DNA from: Coix lacryma-jobi var. lacryma-jobi
Taxonomy: Eukaryota > Streptophyta > Magnoliopsida > Poales > Poaceae
Assembly (NCBI GenBank): GCA_009763385.1
Contig: CM019831.1
Location: forward strand, 19,370,080-19,434,079
Direction: 5' to 3'
Length of the DNA stretch: 64,000 nucleotides
Shown here: one piece after another, positions 11,081-20,527 of the stretch
How the letters are laid out: every line of letters starts with the position of its first letter
How positions within the stretch are numbered: position 1 is the first letter of the stretch
The notes under the pieces: generated by a model
Told to the model about the DNA's origin: nothing
What the model saw: the letters and a program-made list of their open reading frames with translations, nothing else
The model's database searches: none
Translations under genes and position numbers: made by a program

Positions 11081-12437
11081 TAAGACATCCAATCAATCGA
11101 TACACCGGCCCTCGGCCAAAACCCTAAGAGTAGGAGTAACGTAGATCTCGGCGAGACCTTCAATCAGGCAGGGCTGCATCGGCATCGACCGACCTCCAGT
11201 TTGCTTGTAAGTTTCACCAATGGCTTGTGTCATCGTGTAATAAAGCTGTATTTGGCATCGACCAAACTCTTGTTAAGCTATGGCATGGCTAGTTATCGGC
11301 TTAAGCTCATCTTATGTAAGACTGTCTTGACTCTGATCAATCTCTTACTTTAGTTGATCTTGGCTAGTTATCAGCTCTATTGGTTTGGCAAGCTAGTAGA
11401 TTCATTAAGTTACCGATGTTGTTTTATGTTTCAATTTGTTTCTTTATGTTTTAAACAACATCTTGCCCAATCAAGATTGACAAAGTAGCTCAAGCCTAAA
11501 AGACGCTTAGTTTCGGCTGTTTCAAGGTTTACATGCTCGCAACAGAGGAAATAGCTGATTCAACCCTTTCATCGACTATTTCGTCAATCTTGGTTGTTAC
11601 ATGTTGTGTGTTCGAGATATCCGGTAAAAACATGATCTGATCTAAGAGCAAATAGGTTTAATCTAGCATGTTTATTACGGCTGTATTTCCGTACCCCACT
11701 GGTATATATGATAGATTAGATTTGTTCGATCTTAGGTCAAATCGTGGTTTTAACGGGTAGATCTTGTTCGTGCTTCATGGACCCTGCATCGTCTAAAAGA
11801 GCCGATCCAGTTACGCTTTCTCCATAATGTGTTCTTTTAAGTGGCTTGAAATCAACGGATAGACTATTGGCACAAGACGTGATCTGGCTTGGCCATCATT
11901 ATGGCTGCATGGAGACACCCCACTGTTGATGTTTAAGCTTTTTTATCGATCTATTTGTTATTTTGGCTGTATGGAGACACCCCACTGTTAATGAATAGAA
12001 CTTCTTATGCAATTAGTCGATACGTTGGTTTCATGTTGCTTAAACGTGCATATAGATCTTTATTCTGTTAACTTTTTTCAAGCTCATCGGCTGTTTGTTT
12101 ATTCTGAGCACTCCTTTACAATCATCATAGTCGTCATGCTTTATATCTTCTTCTATGCTTTTTCATGTAATCTCCTGGGAGTTGACTTGGTAGTCAATGT
12201 CCTAAAGACAAGTGGCTATATCAGAGCCGTACATTTTAGAACTGTCTAGCACAAAACCGGCAGGTTCCATGATTTAACAATCTTTTTCTTCTCCTTGTCA
12301 ATTACAGGTCAAATTGACTGGCACGCCCGAAGTCGATCTCGCTAAGATTCGGCTCCACCGCTTGTCGAAGGTTCAGGAGGTCAGGATCTTGCTCCGCACC
12401 CCTCTGAGGACCGTGTGCTCGAGTGTGTTGGCATGAT

Positions 12438-12988
12438 TAAAGATGGCAACGGGTACCCGATACCCGATACCCGACAGGTATTTGATCCATTAGGGGACGG
12501 GGATGAGACGTTATTTGTACCCGCGGGGATTTAAATGGGCAAGAACCCATCCCCGTTGGGGATGGCGGGGACAGGGACGTTCCCTATGTACCCGTCCCCG
12601 TTACCCGTTGGGGAACCCGCTATTGCTATTAAAGTGTGTATATATGTGTATATATATAATATAAAATAGAATTAGTGCACATATGATGGTCCTAGCCCAA
12701 TTTGAATCATATAAAAAGGATGCTAACTATAATCTATGATCATAATGTATGATGTATCTATACATTTATCTTATTCATTGTGTTATTGTGGCATGTAATA
12801 TATGATTATACATGGGTGCATACTCGGGTACGGGTACCCGACGGGTATGAAATCCCCGATGGGGATGGGGACGGGGAAAATTCTGTACCCGCGAGCGAAA
12901 ATGGGGATGGGGACGGGATGGATTTTAGTTCGCGGGGATGGGGACGGGATGTCAATACCCGATGGGGATGTACCCGTTGCCATCCTTA
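12438..12988. mobile_element. Non-autonomous hAT-type element in Tat LTR
   Basis: 551 bp with terminal inverted repeats (left taaagatggcaacgggtac; right complement taaggatggcaacgggtac) and an 8-bp target duplication GGCATGAT/GGCGTGAT (12,430-12,437 and 12,989-12,996, one mismatch). Subterminal regions carry many gatggggatggggacggg and acccgatacccg repeats, typical binding-site clusters for hAT transposases. The AT-rich middle has no gene. Confidence 0.9.
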
Positions 12989-13018
12989 GGCGTGATTGAC
13001 CGAGATTTCGCGTCAACA

Positions 13019-14084
13019 GGTTCTTTTGTGTTGATTCTATCACTCTATCAACACATTTGAGAACATTCATATGATCAAAACATTTGAAGGCCTCTGTTTC
13101 GTAACACAACACTAGCCAGGACACACATTTTATAGGGGCACATACATATTATGTATGGAGACTGCTAGCTAGTTGTTTCCATTCTACCACCGGAGTTCTT
13201 AGTAGTGTCGTAACCGAGACCTTACAATGTTCAGAAATCTATAGCTCTCCATAGTTCATAGGATTTTTCTGTACCTAGAGCAGTGGGCTTGGGAGATGTC
13301 AAGAAATTTGACTGGTTAGTATTATACATTCCCTTCCAAAATCTCCATCATTCAAATGTTTTAGATAGATTAAAATATTTCCCAAAAAAAACTCAGGGAT
13401 GCTTTCAGTTGCAGAAGGTTATATCTTTGGACCACGGACCCTACTGCAACTACACGTCTACACTGAAGAAGTTCCACACATAAAAGGGTGGAATAATTCC
13501 AGAACCAGTGTCACATAGCAGTAATACAGCATGGTGTGGATACAGGTCTCAGACACTCATACCTCATGCTTGGCGGAAGGGTAAGGATACTTGGCAGGTA
13601 AATTACATGCCTATCATCAAAACGTTTTCCTTGCCATTACTTCTGAAGTTTTGATGTGTAGGTTAAATCATTAATTAAGATTGTGCCTTTCTCTGAATGC
13701 TTGGTATACAGGGGTGGAAGAATAGACATAGTTCTGTGGGGTTGGTGGAACACAGATTCAGCAATTTTGGTCGAAAGAGTCACACGGTGACTTCACGTTA
13801 GGGGTCACACAGTTGCAGGGGTGGAAGAATAAACACAATTCTCTGAGAACTTGGCAGAGTAAAACATAAGTGTCATTATCCCAATTATAAAACCGAAGCA
13901 ACTCCTGAAGCAAAAAGGAAACAATGAAACATGTACAACACTACAATGAGCCAACAAAATTTATGCACTCTGCAAATGTACACAACAACAAGTGAATGTT
14001 GTTGGAAAGATAACGATGCACATATTCTCGGAGCTCCCATGCATCAAGTACTCATAAAAATTCCAATTCATAAATTATGATGCA
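13019..14084. repeat. Local tandem unit, copy A, part 1
   Basis: From about 13,080 the sequence is shared with 31,440-31,867, 34,930-36,000, 45,370-46,850 and 51,540-52,640. A hallmark is ggtatcaagaaatttgactg near 13,300. Indels break any common reading frame, so it looks non-coding or decayed. The part left of 13,080 flanks the Tat element and is not assigned. Confidence 0.8.
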
Positions 14085-14463
14085 TGCAGATACATGAGGT
14101 GTATTCCGGGTCTTGTGATGATAAGTGATTGTCAACAGGTTTGATGCGCATTTTCTTTGGTTCGTGTTGTACAGGTGTTGAGCACGAAGATGGTGATCAA
14201 AGGCAAGGTGAAGGTCAAGTAGAGACGTGTCGTGTCGATGGACTCGGAGCGGTGAAGGGCGGATGTGAGGCTTGGACTGACGGACCGGTGGCCGGAGGAT
14301 CAGCCGTGGTGGCTGACACGTTGGGACAGCAACGAGCGGAGACTTGCGGGACACGGTGTGGCTCGGGTCGTGAACCTGAGGACACGTGTGGATGGACGGG
14401 GTGCACGGGCGGTGCATCCCTCTACGGCTTCGGTTTGGTGGTAGAGCCCTAGAAAAACCACCG

Positions 14464-14620
14464 GCTGGCCGGTTTCCGAGTTTGGACCTCAAAACTCGGG
14501 CTGAGGACGGTTTCCAGGTTTGGGCCTCAAAACCTGGACGCTGACAGGTTTCTGAGTTTGGGCCACAAAACTCAGCTGGAGGACAGGTTTCCCGGTTTCA
14601 GCCTCAGAACCGGGGGAGGT
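14464..14620. repeat. Four palindromic ~45-bp repeats in solo LTR
   Basis: Four consecutive units each contain an inverted pair such as ccgagtttggacctcaaaac with its complement, then ccaggtttgggcctcaaaac, ctgagtttgggccacaaaac and cccggtttcagcctcagaac. Each can fold into a short hairpin. Arm sequences differ between units while pairing is kept. Confidence 0.75.
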
Positions 14621-15399
14621 CCAAAAAGGGCGGATGGCACGTAGCAGCATCCTGAGGCTTGCGTCGAGGCGAAGCTAAGGATGAGGAAGGCGCATGGCCG
14701 TCGGATCGACTACACTTCGAGTTGGACAGGAATACCCTTAGGGTTAAGCCTGCTCTCTCATTACCAGTAGGGGTAGAAGGGGAATAATGTATTAGGCTAT
14801 ATATGGAGAGGCAGCCCCTCCCTCCAAACGATCTCAGTCATTTTGCTATTCTCACTTAGGGTTTCCTTCATCTCATTCCCTGCTGTAGCTACTGAGATCC
14901 GCAGAGTGGCACAATACCTCTGTGTTCTTGAGATTTTGAGGAAACGGGACCGTAATCCCGTTGTCTCCTCGTGAGGACGATTTTCGGCTGGTAATTGAGG
15001 TTGTGATTCGTGTTCTTGAGTTGTTCTTCGCGTTTTGCTTTTCTCCTCAATTTTCCCGTCGCTCGATCTCCCTCTACGTTGCCTCGTTTTTGAATCCGTT
15101 TGAACCTACTTGTTCTTTGTTGTGAGGAGATCATTTCCACCAAAGGAATTTGACTCAAACCTCACGAACAAGTAGATCGGGTTGATTTGAGTCTCGTGGT
15201 GACTTTTTCGTTCTTGCACCAATCTCTTCGATTTCCCGAAGATTAAGTTGATTTGAGCGGATGATTTCTTAGGGTTAGTCTTCTAACTACATAGTGATCA
15301 TCTTCTCCAAGTTTGGAATCGAGTGATTTTGTTTTGGATTGGGTTTGGAGAGATTTGGGAGAGTGGCAAAATTTTTCGCCCTCTCTGCACAGCCGCGGA

Positions 15400-15640
15400 C
15401 AGTCCGCCACCAGGGGCGCGGACAGTCCGGGCATCGGGGGTCAGTCTGTCCAGTGGCTGCTCGCCTCGGTGTCCGGCCGTCAGGGTACCGGTGGACAGTC
15501 CGCCGTTGACAGGCGCGGATAGTCCGGGACCTGTCCAGGGAGGTTCAGCAGCTGTGTGTTTTCACGGAGTTGGCCGGCGGACAGTCCGCCCTTGACGCAG
15601 ACAGTCCGGGACTGGGAGTCCGGACAGTCCGGGATCCTGC
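15400..15640. repeat. Cluster of CGGACAGTCCG palindromes
   Basis: The near-perfect palindrome cggacagtccg or close variants recurs about seven times, spaced 20-60 bp, within the same solo LTR. Their function is not known. Open frames across the cluster are compositional. Confidence 0.75.
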
Positions 15641-16232
15641 AGCAAGGCACTACTTAGTGCATTCGCTCTCTCGGCTTTTCTGCTTTGTTTCTGGACTTCT
15701 CGTTTAATTCTAGAGTTCACCAAGGAACCCCTCTAGCTATCTTTGTCACATGTTGGCATTGGTTTTTGGAGAAATCCCGACGTAGCCTTCCATCTACGCT
15801 CCAGGGTAGGCTTTTGGGTAAGAACTCTGCTCAGCGATTGTGAGTTTTGGGTTGCTCTCTTTGATGGTGCCTCGCTGTGATCTCAGGGATCATCCACTCT
15901 CTGTCTGAGGGTCGTGGGCATCACGTTTGTGTTCGAAGCATTTGAGGTTGATCCATGGGACAGAGGCCAAAGTTTGGAAAGAAAACTTTTAGGCTCCCAT
16001 TCACCCCCCCGGTCGCCTTGATATAGCATTCTCGGTCGTTCAATGCACATATTCTGTCAGCTAGTAGGCATGAAGCAACCGCAAGCACTGAAATAAATCT
16101 AATAATCAAAATCCCAATCCATAAATCTAATGAAGCCTCCGCATGGCGTGACTGCTACCACCTGCCTCTCCCTCACATGACTTTTTTCCTTTGAATGGTT
16201 AAGAGCCTTGGAAGCGCGTGATGAAACCAAGG

Positions 16233-16391
16233 ATGGGGATGGTGCTCCAAATGGGTATCTGCGGTTCTCTCCTAGTTCAACTAAATAAACTAGAATGCAA
16301 AAATGAGGAAAGAAATTATCAAGTTAGTTCTTTAAATTGGACTAGAAGAAAACTGCGGATACCCATTTGGAGCACCATATCCCCATCTATA
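16233..16391. mobile_element. MITE with ~50-bp inverted repeats, probably Mutator-like
   Basis: The ends gatggggatggtgctccaaa and, on the other strand, gatggggatatggtgctcca form inverted repeats of about 50 bp. A direct repeat of 12-13 bp (gatgaaaccaagg, 16,220-16,232 and 16,392-16,404) flanks the element, while the paralogous copy near 36,185 has a single version. Long inverted repeats and a target duplication longer than 8 bp suggest a Mutator-type MITE. Confidence 0.75.
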
Positions 16392-16814
16392 GATGAAACC
16401 AAGGTAAGAGCCTTTCAGGCATGACACAAAATCTCAGTGTGGTTGAGTTGGATGGGACATCTTTACTTTCATAGTAAACATTAGGCAATTAAAGGTTGAA
16501 TGATTGTGAAAGATAAATGATACATTATATTTTTACGAAGATTAGAAATAAATTTAACACTTCATCTTAATCACAAACATTAAATAAATTGGAAACTCCC
16601 AAACCTAGTCAACATGAATCATGTCAATCCGACGTCGTTAACTTGAGATACTAATAAAACAAGCCTTTTGTGTTAGCTAGTGACAGAAGTTGATGAAACT
16701 TGTTCGTGCCTCCTACTTGATGCCCTGCTAGCAAGGTTTTAGAAGAACCTATGTCTAATAAATCAGTTTAAATCAATAACTGGGCATGCAAGACGACAGA
16801 AGATGAATAAGATT

Positions 16815-16970
16815 ACACACACACATAACCATGTTTAAATGCAACCATACGAGTTTCTTCATCAATATCAAAACCTTAAATATGTTTATTTTCTTCTAAA
16901 AACAGGAGATCCTCACACACACACGTGCAAACATGCACACACGCGCGCACGTGCATGCACACACGTCGCC
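16815..16970. repeat. CA/CG-alternating microsatellites
   Basis: Runs of acacacacaca near 16,816 and a longer interrupted run (cacacacacacgtgcaaac ... cacacgcgcgcacgtgcatg) near 16,914-16,965. Alternating purine-pyrimidine sequence of this type can adopt Z-DNA; that is inference. Confidence 0.85.
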
Positions 16971-17069
16971 ATGTCGGTTGCAGTGCTCACCCAAGTCATT
17001 GTAGCCAACCAGTCCCTCTTTTTCTTTTTTTAAGCAAGTCTTCTTCCTATTAAATATTAATTATTTCTA

Positions 17070-17327
17070 CTTCCTCTGTTCCTGAATAAATAGATTCCTA
17101 GAGTTATATTAAGTCAAACTTTCTAAACTGTGACCAAATTTCTAGAAGAAACCATCAAAATTTATGACATCAAATTAGTATCATTAGATATACCATAGAA
17201 TAAATTTTTATAATATGCTTATTTTATATTATAAATATATATTACTCTTTTTATAAAGTTAGTCAAACTTAAGATAGTTTGACTTGCATGATTCTAGGAT
17301 TTCATTTATCTGGGGAGTGGAGGGGAG
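17070..17327. mobile_element. Degenerate Stowaway MITE
   Basis: Flanked by TA (17,068-17,069 and 17,328-17,329). The left end cttcctctgttcctgaataa and complement of the right end ctcccctccactccccagat are diverged Stowaway termini. The AT-rich interior has partly self-complementary arms (aagtcaaactttctaaac versus its mate near 17,265). Confidence 0.7.
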
Positions 17328-17441
17328 TAGATCAACACCAAGACATGGGTCTTTTGTTTTTCTAATTGGGCTTTCACGCAGTACATTGAATGAGTTCATG
17401 CATTGACTAATACTCCCTCCATCCCAAATTGTAAGAGCATC

Positions 17442-18196
17442 TCCAACCGTTTTGCATTTGGGCTTTGCATTTGTATTTTTGCCAAAAAGTTGAAAAATCC
17501 CCTATCCAACCGTTTTGCATTTGGGCTTTGCATTTTTATCAACTTGGCAAATTTGTGGGCTGACTAGGCATATATGCGAGTCCCTCCTGGACTTGGCATA
17601 TGCTCGGCGCGGCTTCGGAGCTTCCTTCCGCGCACGTCCTTTCTTCCGCTCGCGCCGAGAAAAGCCTCGCGCCGCCGCTGTTCCTTCGCGCCAAATTGAA
17701 AACAGCGACTCGCCATTCCTTTGCGCCGCCGCTGTTCTTCGTTCTTCTTTGAGGTACTCCATGGATTCAATCTCGAATTTTTTCTCTACGTATTCCATTG
17801 TTCCTAGGGTTATTTTTTCGGGAAACCATGGGTACGGCACTATGGTGGAGGACGACGAGACGGTGGCGGGCCGTGGGGACGTCGAGCTCGTCGGCGAGCT
17901 GTCCTGTGATTTTTATCTTCTCACTTTTGTGTGCCAAGAGAACAGCGACCAGACAACGCAACAGGCGCCGCCGCCGCCGCCTTGTTTTTGCGGCAGCGAA
18001 ACAAACGTCGATGTCGGGAGTGGGGGACAAATCAGCAGCAGCAGCAAATGCACTGGCAGCTGAAGCGCACGCCGATGAATACAGCTGCTCCGGGTTGAAA
18101 ATCCCCAAGACGAGGACGGCGAGGCCGTGACCTGGCTTGCCGATCATGTGTACGGTTGTTTAACAGTTGTTATTTTTTTTTTTGTAGATTGTTTCA
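17442..18196 (+). other. PIF/Harbinger 5' region and ORF1 leader intron
   Basis: Contains the left subterminal repeats and a GC-rich stretch (17,575-18,130). Overlapping frames on both strands have no recognised domain. The acceptor ttttttttttgtag just before 18,188 suggests a 5' intron whose first exon lies in the GC-rich part. Confidence 0.45.
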
Positions 18197-19360
18197 AATG
18201 GAAGACATGGGATTCTATACGGGCATACTCAACTCAAATGCAGATCATATCCTTGGCTTGGACGACTTGGACTTTGCAATGACTACAGAGACCAACCAAA
18301 ATACTAATGATTCACCTTCTGAAATTCAGAATGATGTTGTTGAAGTGCAGGCATCCGAAGTTGCTGCTAGCCGTCGTGCTGGAAAGGGTGCATCACATCG
18401 TTCCAAAAAATTTGATAAAAATGAAGACAAAGTTATATGCTCAACTTGGTTGAATACAAGCAAAGATCCCATTCAGGGGCCAGCCAAACTCGCTCTTGTT
18501 TCTGGAAAAAAAATAAGGCATATTATGATGAACACAAGGAGACGACAGTTGTGAGAACAGAGAATTCTGTAATGCATAGGTGGCTCACTATTCAGAAGGA
18601 AGTCAACAAGTTCTGTTCATGCTACGAAAAAATTGAGCATAGGAATGCTAGTGGAACAACAGTCCAAGACATGGTTTGTTTTTCTGGCTAGTTCTATTAT
18701 TTCATTATTTTCCAATATTCAGTTCCTATGTCAAGATATTAACATTTATGTACTTCATTTGTGCAGATTGATGAAGCATTAGAGTTGTATACGGGAGTAG
18801 ATGAGGACAAAAAATCATTTAGTTTTCTGCACTGTTGGTACAGGCTGAAGGATGAAGACAAGTGGAACAAAAAGAGGCTTGAACTTGCTCAGCAACTGAA
18901 AACTCCCGCTAAGAAAAAACAGAAGACTACGGTAGAGGCCACGCCGAGCAATGAACAAGGAAACAAGAATGACGAAGTGCAAGAGCTTCCAGCACCAGCT
19001 TCTGTAGAACGAAAGAGGCCAAAGGGTCAGAAACAAGCAAAAGAGGAAAGGTGGGGAGGCGGCAATGGTTGCATTGTTGCTTTGGACAAGATATGGGAGA
19101 AGAAGGAGGCACGTGACAAAGAAAGAGATAAGGCAAGAGAGGCCACGCTTGAGGTAGAGAAGGCCTCGCTTGAGATAGAGAAGGCTTCGCTAGAGCTTGA
19201 GAAGAAGCGATTGTCAATTGAAGAAAAAAAAATTGAAGCAGAGTTACTCAAGGAGGAGAAAGAGATAATGTTTGCCGACACAAGGTCCCTCAATGAGGAG
19301 CAGCTGCAATGGCTTGAGATAATGAAGAAGAAGATCCTTGCAAGGCATATGGGAAATTAG
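18197..19360 (+). pseudogene. PIF/Harbinger ORF1, Myb/SANT-like helper with NAM-associated tail
   Basis: PIF/Harbinger elements encode a Myb-like ORF1 protein that binds DNA and brings the transposase to the nucleus. The start at 18,197 (MEDMGFYTG) follows a splice acceptor. The first exon to 18,673 carries an acidic N-terminus, a basic stretch (HRSKKFDKNED) and the SANT-like segment with WLNTSKDPIQG, YYDEHKETTVVRT and HRWLTIQKEVNKF. An intron with GT..AG ends runs 18,674-18,766. The last exon (IDEALELYTGVDEDKKSF) ends in a long charged coiled coil (LEVEKASLEIEKASLELEK) typical of the NAM-associated C-terminal domain. One frameshift near 18,476 (run of G) breaks the SANT region. Confidence 0.85.
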
Positions 19361-19871
19361 TTTAAAAATTATCTATATAGCAAATTAATTTTAGTTGCTT
19401 TTATTTCTACAGAGACCATTTGCTTTTAATTATTCTGAACAAATATTGAAAACTTTTGCAAGGCATATGAAGAAGAATATCAATTCTTGTCTGTGATTGT
19501 GTTATCACATTCACATGCTGCTAAGCACAGATGTAACTTGTTCTGTTTTTTCCATTTAAAAACGTCATTTGCCGGACGCCTGATGGGACCTGTCTGCTGC
19601 TCCTGTCTGCTGCTGCTGTTGGCGCCTTCTGTTCAATCTCGCACACTAGCATTTCAAGGATAGTAGCAGCAAGTCCCAGGCTGATTTCTGTTCCACAGCA
19701 GCACCGGATCCCATGCTGATTTCTGTACAACAGCAGCACCAAATCCCAAACAAAAATGCTACGGCCACACAAGAACTTTACAGGATGAAAAATAAGACAA
19801 ATAAATATGTAAATTGCTGATATCTGTATATTATTAAACTGTCTAGTACAATCTTGTAAAAATTAAGTAAA
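19361..19871. other. Intergenic space between PIF ORF1 and transposase
   Basis: Convergent 3' flanks of the two genes. It includes a duplicated cagcagcacc motif near 19,697 and 19,733. No gene is supported. Confidence 0.5.
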
Positions 19872-20527
19872 TCAAGAATCTGGGTGCATATGGTATAAAT
19901 CTGGATGACGGTTCCATAGATGCTCGACGAGGTCTTCTTGTAACTGGATATGTGTTGGCTTGTCTCGGATCTTTTTATGGGCTTCAATAAATTCAGCTAG
20001 TGTGCGTGTAGGCTTTCCATGAGACGGTTGCACATTTTGACCACCATAATCAAATCTCTCATCAGGATCGAGATTTCTTTCATCTTCAACAATCATATTG
20101 TGCATAATCACACAAGCCCTCGTGATCAATGCTATCGTCTCTGTGTCCCACATACGGCCAGGCTGACGAACAATGGCAAACCTAGATTGAAACACTCCAA
20201 AAAAACCTCTCTACATCCTTCCTCGCTGATTCTTGTGCTGTAGCAAAGTATTTCCGCTTGTTCCCCATAGGAAGAGGGATGGTCTTGACTAAAGTTGCCC
20301 ATTGGGGGTATATACCGTCGGCGAGATAATAACCCATGTTGTAGTCATGACCATTAATAGTATAGTTGGCCTCTGGAGCTTTACCTTCTGCCAGGTTGTC
20401 GAATAGTGGAGACCGGTGAAGTACATTGATATCATTATGAGAACCAGGCATCCCAAAAAATGCATGCCAACACCAAAGGTCGTGAGACGCAACAACTTCT
20501 AAAATTATAGTTGGCTTGTCGACATGC

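Larger units (their letters stand above)
1..13018 (+). mobile_element. Tat-clade Ty3/gypsy retrotransposon, 5' end outside window
   Basis: Gag, protease, reverse transcriptase, RNase H, a second archaeal-type RNase H, integrase, an antisense gene, a purine tract and a 3' LTR occur in this order on the + strand. The second RNase H (FFDGSN ... AEYEALL ... GDSQLV) between the normal RNase H and integrase, together with an extra gene downstream of pol, is characteristic of the Tat/Ogre/Retand group. The 5' LTR is not in the window, so target duplication and LTR age cannot be read. Many stops and frameshifts, plus two large insertions (3,715-6,984 and 12,438-12,988), make this copy non-functional. 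Clade assignment rests on recognising domains by eye. Confidence 0.9.
10781..13018 (+). repeat. 3' LTR of the Tat element (interrupted)
   Basis: Begins TGTGTTTACACC right after the purine tract and ends CGTCAACA at 13,018. Without the 551-bp insertion and its 8-bp duplication it is about 1.68 kb. It holds doubled TATA boxes near 11,030 and 11,054. The start could be 10,781 or 10,783. There is no second LTR in the window to confirm the ends. Confidence 0.8.
14085..16042 (+). mobile_element. Solo LTR, Ty1/copia type
   Basis: A 1,958-bp insertion starting TG and ending CA, flanked by ATGCA (14,080-14,084 and 16,043-16,047). The paralogous unit at about 35,990-36,005 lacks it, giving an empty site. 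It has a TATA-like box (ctatatatggagagg, about 14,795), and its 3' end (gctcccattcacccccccgg) is of the kind found in SIRE/Angela-type copia LTRs. No internal domain is present, so it is a solo LTR left by recombination. Confidence 0.85.
16043..17069. repeat. Local tandem unit, copy A, part 2
   Basis: Resumes after the solo LTR and matches 36,005-36,620 (ctgtcagctagtaggcatga, then actcccaaacctagtcaac near 16,590), and in part 54,100-54,240 and 59,690-59,960. It contains a MITE at 16,233-16,391 and CA-rich microsatellites. No gene. Confidence 0.78.
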
